From UBA4416 sp963422675 (GTDB taxonomy: Bacteria > Bacteroidota > Bacteroidia > B-17B0 > Aurantibacillaceae), in contig CAXVYS010000016.1 of the NCBI GenBank assembly GCA_963422675.2, positions 1 to 64,000 on the forward strand: a DNA stretch of 64,000 nt, in the 5' to 3' direction. The notes beneath the pieces are model-generated. The model saw only the letters and a list, made by a program, of their open reading frames with translations. It made no database searches and had not been told where the DNA came from. Shown piece by piece: positions 51,187 through 60,468 of this stretch. The position numbers and the translations under genes were made by a program. The stretch's first letter is position 1; each line of letters starts with the position of its first letter.

Positions 51187-53517
51187 ATGAAGAAAATCTT
51201 TTATTTTTTAAGTTGCATTACATCCCTTATCTGCTACTCCCAAACTACAGCAAAATATACAATTAGCGGTTATATTACAGAAGCAGGCAGTAAAGAGAAC
51301 TTACCCGGCGTAAGTATCTACAATCCTAAATTAAAAACGGGAACTACCACTAATTCCTATGGTTTTTATTCATTAACCTTTCCTAAGGATTCTGTTTCGC
51401 TTATTTTTTCTTTTGTAGGTTATAAAGCAAAGCAGGTTACCCTAATGCTTGATAAAAATATAACGGTCGGTATTGACCTAACCTCTGATACGCAATTGGA
51501 TGAAGTAACCGTAAGTGCCGAAGACCAAAAAAAAGTAAGCGACGAGGTACAAATGAGCAGTATCGATTTACCGATAGAACAAATAAAAAAAATTCCGGCA
51601 TTACTTGGCGAAAAGGATGTGATTAAAGTATTACAACTTATGCCGGGTGTACAAAAAGGAAGTGAAGGTAGTAGCGGGTTTTATGTCCGCGGTGGCGGGC
51701 CTGATCAGAATTTAATTATCCTGGATGATGCAACGGTATATAATGCAAACCATTTATTTGGATTCTTCTCTGTGTTTAATGGCGACGCTTTAAAGAGTGT
51801 TGAATTAATAAAAGGTGGTTTCCCTGCAAGGTATGGCGGACGTTTATCTTCAGTGCTTGATATGCAAATGAAAGACGGAAATAAGGAAAAAATTCATGGG
51901 GATGCCGGCATAGGGCTTATATCCTCCCGCCTTACACTGGAAGGCCCCATCATTAAAAACAAATGTTCTTTTTTGGTTTCTGCCAGAAGAACCTATATTG
52001 ATGCATTGATCTACCCTCTCCTCCCAAAAAATGAAAAAGGCGGCTACTATTTCTATGATTTAAATGCCAAAGTAAATTATATACTTGGCCCTAAAGACAG
52101 GCTCTTTTTAAGTGGATATTTTGGAAAGGACAAGTTTTACTTTAACAGTGAAGACGCACCATACCAGTCTTCTGAGAAAACCAACTTAAACTGGGGAAAC
52201 ACTACTGCAACATTACGATGGAACCATTTGTTTAATCCACGCTTATTTGCGAACACCTCTGTTATTTTCACAAATTACAAACTGGGCATAGGCTTAAAAA
52301 GCAAAAATAATGCAGATTATTTTAACCTGGCTTACAATTCGGGAATACGTGATTTTAGCGGCAAAATTAATTTCGATTTTATGCCAAACCCCAATCATTT
52401 TATTCGGTTTGGCGCCATCATTACTCATCATCAGTTTACGCCTAATGCTTATGTTATTAAAAGCTCATACAGCACCGATAACATTGATAGAGTAAGGGTT
52501 ATTAATGCACTCGAAACAGGTCTTTTTATTGAAGATGATTGGAAAATAACTCAAAAATTAAGAATCAATGCCGGAGTACGGTTAAGTCATTTTTATACTA
52601 ATTCTAAAAATTATTTAAACCCTGAACCAAGACTGGCAGCAAGGTATATGTTAAGAAAAGATCTGTCTTTAAAAGCGAGCTTCTCTATCATGAACCAGTA
52701 CCTGCATTTGCTTTCCAATACAGGTATTGGCTTACCAACCGATTTATGGGTGCCTGCCACCAGCACTGTAAAGCCACAACGATCACAGCAGGTAGCACTA
52801 GGCATTGCAAAAGATTTTAGCGAAAAAAACTTTGCCATTACTCTGGAAGGCTATTACAAAAAAACAAATAACATTATTGGCTATAAGGAAGGTGCAAGCT
52901 TTTTATCGGCCCTCGATTTTGGCCAGGCCAAGGAAGTGAAATGGGAAGATAATGTAACATCCGGCCAGGGCTGGAGCTATGGTGGTGAATTACTGATACA
53001 GAAAAAAAAAGGGAGATTTACCGGCTGGGTTGGCTATACATTGTCGTGGACACAGCTTCAGTTTAATGAACTTAATCTTGGAAAAAAGTTCTATGCCAAA
53101 TACGACAGGCGGCACGATATATCACTGGTGGGGATGTATGACATTAATGATCATATCAGTGTATCTGCCACCTGGGTATACGGAACCGGAAATGCCATCT
53201 CGTTACCATTGGCAAGTTACGAAGCTATGCCCCATTATGTGAATGGCCAATCCAACTATGGTTATAGTACAGTGAATGATTATGGTAATCAAAAAAATAA
53301 TTTCAGAATGGCAGCCTATCATCGGATGGATGTAGGCATACAGTTTCATAAACAGAAAAAACATTATGAACGCATTTTTGAACTAAGCTTTTATAATGTA
53401 TACAATCGCAAAAATCCTTACTTCTACTACATCAATCAGGAACAAGGCTATTCAAAATTAAAACAAGTATCTCTATTCCCAATATTACCAAGTGTTTCCT
53501 GGACTTTTAAATTTTAA
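51187..53517 (+). CDS. TonB-dependent receptor with carboxypeptidase-regulatory-like N-terminal domain
   Basis: 776 residues. Signal peptide (KKIFYFLSCITSLICYSQ), a CarboxypepD_reg-like domain (about 23-105, YTISGYITEAGSKENLPGVS), a plug domain (about 115-230, with GSEGSSGFYVRGGGPDQNLI and FNGDALKSVELIKGGFPARYG) and a 22-strand-type barrel to the C-terminus, ending SVSWTFKF with a terminal Phe. It imports a large ligand across the outer membrane using TonB energy. It is paired with a DUF4249 lipoprotein 22 bases downstream, a common Bacteroidota arrangement distinct from SusC/SusD. The substrate is not known. Confidence 0.95.
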   Translation: MKKIFYFLSCITSLICYSQTTAKYTISGYITEAGSKENLPGVSIYNPKLKTGTTTNSYGFYSLTFPKDSVSLIFSFVGYKAKQVTLMLDKNITVGIDLTSDTQLDEVTVSAEDQKKVSDEVQMSSIDLPIEQIKKIPALLGEKDVIKVLQLMPGVQKGSEGSSGFYVRGGGPDQNLIILDDATVYNANHLFGFFSVFNGDALKSVELIKGGFPARYGGRLSSVLDMQMKDGNKEKIHGDAGIGLISSRLTLEGPIIKNKCSFLVSARRTYIDALIYPLLPKNEKGGYYFYDLNAKVNYILGPKDRLFLSGYFGKDKFYFNSEDAPYQSSEKTNLNWGNTTATLRWNHLFNPRLFANTSVIFTNYKLGIGLKSKNNADYFNLAYNSGIRDFSGKINFDFMPNPNHFIRFGAIITHHQFTPNAYVIKSSYSTDNIDRVRVINALETGLFIEDDWKITQKLRINAGVRLSHFYTNSKNYLNPEPRLAARYMLRKDLSLKASFSIMNQYLHLLSNTGIGLPTDLWVPATSTVKPQRSQQVALGIAKDFSEKNFAITLEGYYKKTNNIIGYKEGASFLSALDFGQAKEVKWEDNVTSGQGWSYGGELLIQKKKGRFTGWVGYTLSWTQLQFNELNLGKKFYAKYDRRHDISLVGMYDINDHISVSATWVYGTGNAISLPLASYEAMPHYVNGQSNYGYSTVNDYGNQKNNFRMAAYHRMDVGIQFHKQKKHYERIFELSFYNVYNRKNPYFYYINQEQGYSKLKQVSLFPILPSVSWTFKF

Positions 53518-53539
53518 TCATATTAACACCAATCTGATA

Positions 53540-54430
53540 ATGAAACCTATAAATACAAGATTTTTTACCCTGTTTATTATTCCGATTATTGCTTTACTAT
53601 TATACAGCTGCGAAAAAGATGCAGACATCAAATTACCTGATATAAAATCTCAATTAGTAGTAACCTCTTTTATCTCCCCTGAAGATACGCTTATTACAGT
53701 TAATATAACTGAAACAAAACCGCTCTATAAACCCTATAATAATTATAATATCAATATTAATAGTGCTACAGTATCCATTTCTGACGGAGTAAATAGTATG
53801 ATTATACCATACAGTAACTACAGATATAATATCAACAGCTCCCTGTTTCCAATACTCGCAGGGCACAGTTACTTTTTAAGCGTATCAACACCAGATGGCA
53901 GAATGGTAAAAGCACAAACCACTGTACCCTCCATGCCAACTCCGGTTATAGCAACATCCTACTACGAAACCAGAGATAATGGTGATGGAACACCTACTAA
54001 TGGAATGTATACAAAACTACAACTTAAATTAAATGACCCTGCCGGTATAAAAAACTATTACAGAACAGATATAAAAGGCTTTGTGGTTAACCCATATATG
54101 ATCTCATTGGATACAACCGTACTCTACAGCAATTATATGTCTTCCCTAAAATATCAATTTGATACGGATGACGGACAGGATGGTGAAACCATTACTCTTG
54201 ATAAGAGTATTGATAACGCGTTTTCAACAGACAGTACACTAAAATTTTTCGAGATAACACTTTTAAATTGCAATTATCCTTATTACGCCTATCACAAATC
54301 GTTAACTAATGCCCTTAATTCGGGAACAAATAATTTTTTTGTTGAGCCCAGCATTATGTATTCGAATATTGATGGAGGATTAGGTGTTTTTGGGGCTTAT
54401 ATAAGTACGAAAAGAAGAGTGTACAAATAG
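53540..54430 (+). CDS. DUF4249 lipoprotein
   Basis: 296 residues from the ATG at 53540. An upstream in-frame ATG at 53492 overlaps the receptor gene and would give a poor leader, whereas MKPINTRFFTLFIIPIIALL runs into LYSCEKD, a lipoprotein signal with Cys as the first mature residue. The mature protein is beta-rich with the DUF4249 features SQLVVTSFISPEDTLITVNI, an Ig-like N-terminal half and the later segment FEITLLNCNYPYYAYHKSL. These proteins accompany TonB-dependent receptors and are thought to act at the outer surface in ligand capture. Cotranscription with the receptor is likely. Confidence 0.9.
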   Translation: MKPINTRFFTLFIIPIIALLLYSCEKDADIKLPDIKSQLVVTSFISPEDTLITVNITETKPLYKPYNNYNININSATVSISDGVNSMIIPYSNYRYNINSSLFPILAGHSYFLSVSTPDGRMVKAQTTVPSMPTPVIATSYYETRDNGDGTPTNGMYTKLQLKLNDPAGIKNYYRTDIKGFVVNPYMISLDTTVLYSNYMSSLKYQFDTDDGQDGETITLDKSIDNAFSTDSTLKFFEITLLNCNYPYYAYHKSLTNALNSGTNNFFVEPSIMYSNIDGGLGVFGAYISTKRRVYK

Positions 54431-54449
54431 CCTTCGGTTAAACGATAAA

Positions 54450-54953
54450 TTAAAACAGTTTTTCCAAAGCAATTTTAAACCAGCTTGTATAGTGTGCCGG
54501 TTGCGATGCTACGTGTTGTTTCACTTCCTCTATACTGATCCATTTATAATTTTCTACTTCTTCTGTATTAACTGCAGGATCCCGGTTGGTGTGGCCTATT
54601 AAAACATAATCTAATTCATGCTCGGTTAAACCGTTTTCGAAAGAAGTTTTATAAATAAAAGAGGTTTCCACTTTAAGATCACACGTCATTCCCATTTCTT
54701 CGAAGAGGCGCCTGTTTGCTGCATCTTTAACCGTTTCGTTGGGGCGTGGGTGCGAACAACAGGTATTTGTCCATAAGCCTGCACTATGGTATTTACTTAA
54801 TGCCCTTTGCTGCAGTAAGAGTTCTTTTTTATCATTGAAAATAAATACTGAAAAAGCCCGGTGAAGTTTTCCTTCCTTGTGCGCCTGTAGTTTTTCCATG
54901 AAACCAACTTCATGGTCCTGTTCATCTACTAATATAACGTACTCCCGGTTCAT
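54450..54953 (-). CDS. idi: Isopentenyl-diphosphate delta-isomerase, type I
   Basis: 167 residues of the Nudix-fold type I isomerase. Catalytic elements: Cys in WTNTCCSHPRPNE (residues 65-66), metal-binding His residues around KLHRAFSVFIF, the Nudix-like helix AANRRLFEEMGM and the acidic pair in TEHELDYVLIG. It interconverts IPP and DMAPP, supplying the starter for isoprenoids. It is the last gene of a minus-strand operon crtI-crtB-idi, 34 bases after crtB, which points to carotenoid supply. The length is close to that of compact bacterial Idi enzymes. Confidence 0.95.
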   Translation of the reverse strand: MNREYVILVDEQDHEVGFMEKLQAHKEGKLHRAFSVFIFNDKKELLLQQRALSKYHSAGLWTNTCCSHPRPNETVKDAANRRLFEEMGMTCDLKVETSFIYKTSFENGLTEHELDYVLIGHTNRDPAVNTEEVENYKWISIEEVKQHVASQPAHYTSWFKIALEKLF

Positions 54954-54987
54954 TGTTCTTCCTCCCTCTTCTCTCTCTAATGTTAAA

Positions 54988-55824
54988 CTATAACAGGTTT
55001 AAACTGTGGCGAACATATGAGCTTGCAAATAAAGCCATTTTTTGAGAATTGGGGATTCGGATACGTTCTTCTAAAATACGTTCGGGATGAAGTGATTTTA
55101 TTTTATTGAAGAGTTTCCTGTAATAAATATAAGCGACGTAAACACCAAAACGGGAATCTTTCGACAATAGTTTTATCCCTTCAAGCCCTTTATCAAAATC
55201 AGTCTCAATATCTGCTTCCAACGCTACTTTTGTAGCGGGATCAAGCTCTTTTAATTCTACATTAGGAAAATACACTCTTCCCATACCCAGGTAATCGGCA
55301 TGCAAATCGCGTAAAAAATTTATTTTCTGAAAAGCGGATCCTAAAGCCATCGCATAAGGTGTAAGATCACTGTATTTTTTTTCGTCGGCTTTCACAAACA
55401 CCTTTAAACACATCAGCCCTACCACTTCTGCACTCCCTAAAATATATTCTTTATACCCCTTTTCATCGTATTTTTTTTGATCCAGATCCATTTCCATACT
55501 TTTCAGAAATGTTTCAATCAGCGAATGATCAATTTTAAAATCATTCACTACCTTTTGAAAACTGTTTAAAACAGGATTAAGGCTAATTCCACGTTTTATG
55601 GCTTTAAACGTTTCCTGCTTAAATTCGCAAAGCAATTCTTTTTTATCATAATCATGAAATGTATCCACGATTTCATCAGCAAAACGCACAAAGCCATATA
55701 TACCATAAATAGGCTCACGAAATTGCTTATGTAAAAACCTTATCCCCAGCGAAAAAGAAGTACTGTAACTATTCGTAACCAGTTTACTTGTTTTTACACT
55801 AACCGTATCAAATAAATGCTTCAT
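54988..55824 (-). CDS. crtB: Phytoene synthase
   Basis: 278 residues of the squalene/phytoene synthase family. The first aspartate motif is YGFVRFADEIVD and the second NFLRDLHADYLGMGRVYFP; the N-terminus SYSTSFSLGIRFL matches the substrate-binding flap. It condenses two geranylgeranyl diphosphate molecules to phytoene. Its position between crtI (78 bases upstream) and idi (34 bases downstream) makes phytoene synthase much more likely than squalene synthase. No geranylgeranyl diphosphate synthase gene is in the window. Confidence 0.95.
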   Translation of the reverse strand: MKHLFDTVSVKTSKLVTNSYSTSFSLGIRFLHKQFREPIYGIYGFVRFADEIVDTFHDYDKKELLCEFKQETFKAIKRGISLNPVLNSFQKVVNDFKIDHSLIETFLKSMEMDLDQKKYDEKGYKEYILGSAEVVGLMCLKVFVKADEKKYSDLTPYAMALGSAFQKINFLRDLHADYLGMGRVYFPNVELKELDPATKVALEADIETDFDKGLEGIKLLSKDSRFGVYVAYIYYRKLFNKIKSLHPERILEERIRIPNSQKMALFASSYVRHSLNLL

Positions 55825-55902
55825 ACTTATAGTTTGCTAAGATAATAAAATTATTTAGCCATACCAATTCAACACCTACTCAATAAGAGGTATAATTTTC
55901 AG

Positions 55903-57378
55903 TTATTTTTTTAGTAAGTAATTGATAACCTGTTCCGCTACTAATTTACCGGAAATAAGACTTGGCGGAACTCCCGGGCCGGGAACCGTTAGCTGCCCTG
56001 TATAAAATAAATTTTTAACGTTTTTGTTTTTCAGCTTGGGTTTTAAAATAGCCGTTTGCGATAAGGTATTTGCCAGGCCATAAGCATTTCCTTTAAAAGA
56101 ATTGTATTCACTTATAAATTGGCTTGTAGCAAAATCCTTTCTGTAAATGATATCGTTTTTAAAATTGGCCCCAATATATTTTTCTATCCTTTTAATCACT
56201 AAATCGAAATAATGGTCGTTTGTTTTTTGATCATCTTTAAGATCAGGAGCAATGGGAATGAGAATAAACAAATTTTCTTTTCCCTCAGGGGCAACACTTT
56301 TATCAGTTTGCGAAGGGCAGCTCACATAAAATAATGGGTTTGTAGGCCATTTGGGAGATGCATAAATTTCCTGCGCATGAAGATCGAAATCCTCGTCAAA
56401 AAATAAGTTATGATGTAATAGCCCACTCAGCCGTTTATTTACGCCTACATAAAATATTAAACTGGAAGGTGCCAGTTTTCGTTTGTCCCAATAATGTGTT
56501 GAATAATTACTAAAAACAGGATCTAACAATACTTTATCGGTAAAGCGATAATCGGCCGAAGATACTAAGGCATCAAAATTGGGAGCGGTTTTACTTGCGG
56601 TGATGCTGCTTGCCTTTTTTCCATTCACTATAATTTTTGACACGTCGGCATTTAATTCGAATTTCACCCCAAGCTCCAACGCCAGGCTGTGCATGGCTTC
56701 CACAATTTTTACCATTCCTCCTTTAGGATACCATGTGCCGCCTATCATATCGGCATAATTCATTAAACTATATAAGGCAGGGGTATTTTGAGGTAAAGCT
56801 CCTAAAAACAACGCCGGGAATTCCAACAGTTGAATTAATTTTGGATTAGAAAATGATTTACGAATGTGTGAAGAGATGGAAGTAAATACATCCAGCTTAA
56901 AAATTCCTTTTAAAAAACGGGTATCTAAAAATTCGGTTAAAGAGATTCCGGGTTTATAAACCAGACTGTGCATTCCCACTTCGTATTTATATTCAGCTTC
57001 TTTTAAAAACTGTTTTAATTTTTCGGCACTGCCTTTTTCAATCCGTTCAAACATAACATACAGCTCGTTTGTATCACTTGGTATTTCCAGCGCACCATCT
57101 TTGTAAAAAACCTGGTAAGAGGGCGATAATCTTTCCAACTCATAATAATCGGAAACTCTTTTTCCAAAATCAGAAAAGAACCGTTCAAAAATATCCGGCA
57201 TCCAGTACCAGCTTGGCCCCATATCAAATACAAACCCCTCGTGTTCGAACTGTCTTGCACGGCCTCCTACTCTATCATGTTTTTCCAATACGGTAACTTC
57301 GCAACCTTGTTTTGCCAAATAGCAAGCGGCTGATAAGCCTGAAAAACCGGAACCTATAATCGTAACTTTACCTGACAT
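55903..57378 (-). CDS. crtI: Phytoene desaturase
   Basis: 491 residues of the CrtI type. N-terminal FAD-binding Rossmann motif VTIIGSGFSGLSAACYLAKQ with downstream VLEKHDRVGGRARQFEHEGF, then FDMGPSWYWMPDIFERFF and a C-terminal FAD-binding ending FYTGQLTVPGPGVPPSLISG. It converts phytoene to lycopene by successive desaturation at the membrane. It is the first gene of the crtI-crtB-idi operon and diverges from a second desaturase at 57557. Length and motifs are full. Confidence 0.95.
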   Translation of the reverse strand: MSGKVTIIGSGFSGLSAACYLAKQGCEVTVLEKHDRVGGRARQFEHEGFVFDMGPSWYWMPDIFERFFSDFGKRVSDYYELERLSPSYQVFYKDGALEIPSDTNELYVMFERIEKGSAEKLKQFLKEAEYKYEVGMHSLVYKPGISLTEFLDTRFLKGIFKLDVFTSISSHIRKSFSNPKLIQLLEFPALFLGALPQNTPALYSLMNYADMIGGTWYPKGGMVKIVEAMHSLALELGVKFELNADVSKIIVNGKKASSITASKTAPNFDALVSSADYRFTDKVLLDPVFSNYSTHYWDKRKLAPSSLIFYVGVNKRLSGLLHHNLFFDEDFDLHAQEIYASPKWPTNPLFYVSCPSQTDKSVAPEGKENLFILIPIAPDLKDDQKTNDHYFDLVIKRIEKYIGANFKNDIIYRKDFATSQFISEYNSFKGNAYGLANTLSQTAILKPKLKNKNVKNLFYTGQLTVPGPGVPPSLISGKLVAEQVINYLLKK

Positions 57379-57464
57379 AAATCAACTAAAAAATCTGTAA
57401 AATAATGTTTAAACTTACGGAATATTTGGTTACTGGAAAATTGAATATGTTTCTTGCTAATTTT

Positions 57465-57540
57465 CGCAGATAAAAAACGCAGATTTGCACGAAAAAAAGT
57501 TTAAGAAAACATTATAAAAAACTCAGCGAGCCTCTGCGAG
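57465..57540. repeat. Short direct repeats in the divergent carotenoid intergenic region
   Basis: CGCAGAT occurs twice (57465-57471 and 57478-57484), followed by GCGAG twice (57526-57530 and 57536-57540). The surrounding sequence has the look of a dispersed intergenic repeat, but no second copy is seen in this window. It may instead contain control sites for the two desaturase promoters. Confidence 0.35.
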
Positions 57541-57556
57541 AAAGAATTCAAAAAAA

Positions 57557-59023
57557 ATGCAAAAGCATATTATCATCATAGGATCTGGAGTGGCAGGATT
57601 AGCATCGGCAGTGAGGCTTTCAGCTGCCGGACATAAAGTTACCGTTGTGGAAGCCAATAGTTATGTAGGGGGCAAACTCACAGCACAAACTCTTGGAAAA
57701 TACAGGTTTGATATGGGACCTTCGGTATTTACACTTCCTCATTTAATGGAAGACCTCACTGAAATCAGTAAGCTGGGTCGCAAATTTGAATACCTTAAGT
57801 TAGATAAGATCTGCAATTATTTTTATGAAGACGGTACGCAATTAATTGCCCATACCAACAAAGATAAATTTGCAGAAGAAGTTGCCAATAAACTAGGAGA
57901 AAATAAACAGGATGTTTACGACCAGCTTAAATACAGTGCCCTGGCTTATGAGCTCACCGGAGAAATCTTTATGGAACAATCTCTCCATCGACTTTCTAAT
58001 TTTTTAAATTTAAAAACGGCTAAGGCTATTTTAAATATTGGGAAATTAAAAATGAATAAAACAATGCACGAATTAAACAGTGCCCGTTTTAAAAACCCAA
58101 AAACAGTACAGCTTTTTAACCGCTTTGCTACGTATAATGGATCTAATCCATACCAGGCACCTGCCATCATTAATATTATTGCACACCTCGAACATAATAT
58201 TGGTGCCTTTGCTCCTAAAGGCGGCATGCATGATATTACAAAATACCTCCATGAATTAAGTACAACCCTTGGAACAACCTATGTATTAAATACACGTGTT
58301 AAACAAGTTAAAACACTCAATGATACGGCCATTGGTATCGTAACGGATGCAGGGGAAATTAACGCCGATATTGTAGTAAGTGATGTGGATATTAAATACT
58401 TATATACCAAATTACTTGACAAAAAATACTATCCTTCTAAAATACTGGAACAGGAAAAATCCCTATCAGCGTTGATTTTTTATTGGGGTATAAAAAAAGA
58501 ATTTAAAGAATTAAGCCTGCATAATATTTTATTCAGTGCTAACGGCGAAGAAGAATTCGAATGTATGTTTGGCCAAAATAAGCCCTACCACGATCCTACA
58601 ACTTATATCAACATTACCTCAAAGGTTACTGAGGGAGATGCTCCTGCAGGCTGTGAGAACTGGTTTGTGATGGTAAATGTTCCGCATAATACATCCGGTG
58701 AACCCATAAAATATGTACAAGACATTCGTAAGCATATTGTGGCAAAAATTAACCGCGTTTTAAAAACAGATATCGAATCTTATATTGAAGTGGAAGACAC
58801 GCTCGATCCTTATTTAATAGAGCAACGTACGGGGTCTTCAGGTGGTTCATTATACGGAAACTCATCTAACAATAAATATGCTGCTTTTTTAAGACATGCC
58901 AATAACAGCAGTAAAATAAAAAATATGTATTTCTGTGGTGGCAGCGTGCATCCCGGAGGTGGAATACCACTGGGTTTACTGAGTGCTAAAATTGTGAGTG
59001 AGATGATTGCAGAGAAGGAATAA
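57557..59023 (+). CDS. Carotenoid desaturase, CrtI/CrtD family
   Basis: 488 residues, again with the FAD Rossmann motif (IIIIGSGVAGLASAVRLSAA, VVEANSYVGGKLTAQTLG), FDMGPSVFTLPHLMEDL and a C-terminal FYFCGGSVHPGGGIPLGLLS-type ending (here MYFCGGSVHPGGGIPLGLLS). It is distant from the CrtI at 55903, so it likely performs a different step, such as 3,4-desaturation of a hydroxylated carotenoid (CrtD) rather than phytoene desaturation. That step is inferred from the presence of two desaturases and the conserved C-terminal motif. The start codon lies 178 bases from the divergent crtI start. Confidence 0.88.
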   Translation: MQKHIIIIGSGVAGLASAVRLSAAGHKVTVVEANSYVGGKLTAQTLGKYRFDMGPSVFTLPHLMEDLTEISKLGRKFEYLKLDKICNYFYEDGTQLIAHTNKDKFAEEVANKLGENKQDVYDQLKYSALAYELTGEIFMEQSLHRLSNFLNLKTAKAILNIGKLKMNKTMHELNSARFKNPKTVQLFNRFATYNGSNPYQAPAIINIIAHLEHNIGAFAPKGGMHDITKYLHELSTTLGTTYVLNTRVKQVKTLNDTAIGIVTDAGEINADIVVSDVDIKYLYTKLLDKKYYPSKILEQEKSLSALIFYWGIKKEFKELSLHNILFSANGEEEFECMFGQNKPYHDPTTYINITSKVTEGDAPAGCENWFVMVNVPHNTSGEPIKYVQDIRKHIVAKINRVLKTDIESYIEVEDTLDPYLIEQRTGSSGGSLYGNSSNNKYAAFLRHANNSSKIKNMYFCGGSVHPGGGIPLGLLSAKIVSEMIAEKE

Positions 59024-59028
59024 TATTT

Positions 59029-60345
59029 TTACTTTGTTACAATAAACTTTTGCCTGGAATTATTTCCCGCGTGATTGATATTTAGAAAGTAAATTCCTTC
59101 TGCGTAAGATTGAACATTGATCATGCTTGCGAAAGTTAAATCCTGAGTAAACTGTTCTTGCCTGTAAAGCTCTTTTCCAAATACATTAGTAACAGTTATG
59201 GTTAGATTTCCCAAGTTCTCTTTTATAAATTCAACATAAATGACATTGTTAGAAGGGTTCGGATAAACCAGTAGGTTGTTACGTATATCTTTATGAACAG
59301 GTTGCGGCTTATTTTTAAACAATTTATTGACGGTAGTTAAAAAGTAGACTGAATCACCAAATGTATAAATATCCTTAATCGTTTCTGTAGTGCCTGTATT
59401 TTCAGCTGACCAAACTGTACCTCCATTAATAGTTTTAAGAAGAGTCCCATTAGCACCACCTATATATCCTATGCTATCATTAGAGAATTTTACACAATTA
59501 GTTGAAGTATTTGCGGAGCTAATTTGTATCCATACCGATCCGCCGTTTACAGTTTTATGAACGGATCCGTTTCCTTTTAAAACATATCCTATTCTGGAAG
59601 AAGGAAAAGAATAAGATGAGATCCGATCAATAGAGTCTGTGATTATTTCGCTCCAGTTGTTGCCATAATCTTCTGTTTTTAAAAGCACTGTTTTCGCAGT
59701 ATTGGATTTATACTTTGTTAATATGAAACCTGTGCTATCATTAATAAATGATATTCTCGGATAATCAGGGTATCCAAAATGATATTGTGAAAAATAGAAA
59801 ACAGTATCGACATTTAATGCCCTAACGTTTACTCTTTTCAACATCAATGTATCTAATGGATGATATAAACAAGGTGACAAAATAAAAAGATGCCGGGTTG
59901 TATTAAAAATTGAAAAAATATCCGCGCCACCAACACTACAAAAAGAAGAGTTTTTAAAGCCATTATTTGTGTATCCAACTCCATAATTGAAAACATTGTG
60001 ACTAAAGCAAACGGTAGAATCATTATAAGAAGCAGCTCCAATCATAAAGGGATTTCCTCCAGTACCAACACCAGAATAATATACTTGCGTCTTGTTGCCA
60101 AAATCATCTACCTTGTATGCCATAACATATCCTCCGCCTGAAGGGCTATTTTGCACATTACCAGCGTATATAATCTTATTATTCCCTATAGGTAAAATAA
60201 TTCCTGGAAAAGATACCGAAGGATAGCCACCGTATTGATGTTCGAAAGAGGGGGGAGAAGGCTTAGGAATAACGCTCCATTGAGCTTCTAATATCAAATT
60301 AAAAAACACTAACAGAGTTAATAAAATATTTTTAAATAATCCCAT
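59029..60345 (-). CDS. Secreted YCF48-like propeller protein with T9SS sorting domain
   Basis: 438 residues. Signal peptide (FKNILLTLLVFFNLILEAQ), then a beta-propeller with YCF48/BNR-type repeats (VHKTVNGGSVWIQISSANTS, LLKTINGGTVWSAENTGTTE; about residues 200-340), and a C-terminal T9SS type A sorting domain LLVYPNPSNNVIYVEF ... YAEGIYFLNINH ... KFIVTK. It is probably secreted or attached to the surface. YCF48 repeats in Bacteroidota secreted proteins have no assigned reaction. It converges on the carotenoid desaturase with five bases between stops. Confidence 0.93.
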   Translation of the reverse strand: MGLFKNILLTLLVFFNLILEAQWSVIPKPSPPSFEHQYGGYPSVSFPGIILPIGNNKIIYAGNVQNSPSGGGYVMAYKVDDFGNKTQVYYSGVGTGGNPFMIGAASYNDSTVCFSHNVFNYGVGYTNNGFKNSSFCSVGGADIFSIFNTTRHLFILSPCLYHPLDTLMLKRVNVRALNVDTVFYFSQYHFGYPDYPRISFINDSTGFILTKYKSNTAKTVLLKTEDYGNNWSEIITDSIDRISSYSFPSSRIGYVLKGNGSVHKTVNGGSVWIQISSANTSTNCVKFSNDSIGYIGGANGTLLKTINGGTVWSAENTGTTETIKDIYTFGDSVYFLTTVNKLFKNKPQPVHKDIRNNLLVYPNPSNNVIYVEFIKENLGNLTITVTNVFGKELYRQEQFTQDLTFASMINVQSYAEGIYFLNINHAGNNSRQKFIVTK

Positions 60346-60468
60346 AGTTTAGTTGCAAGGTAAAGCTTTTTATTCTTCCGAAAAAACAGAACTGCAAAAA
60401 CCACTATAAATAAGTATAAGAAGTGAATTTAATTTGTAGGGTATCGTTATAATGTCTAATTTAATTTC

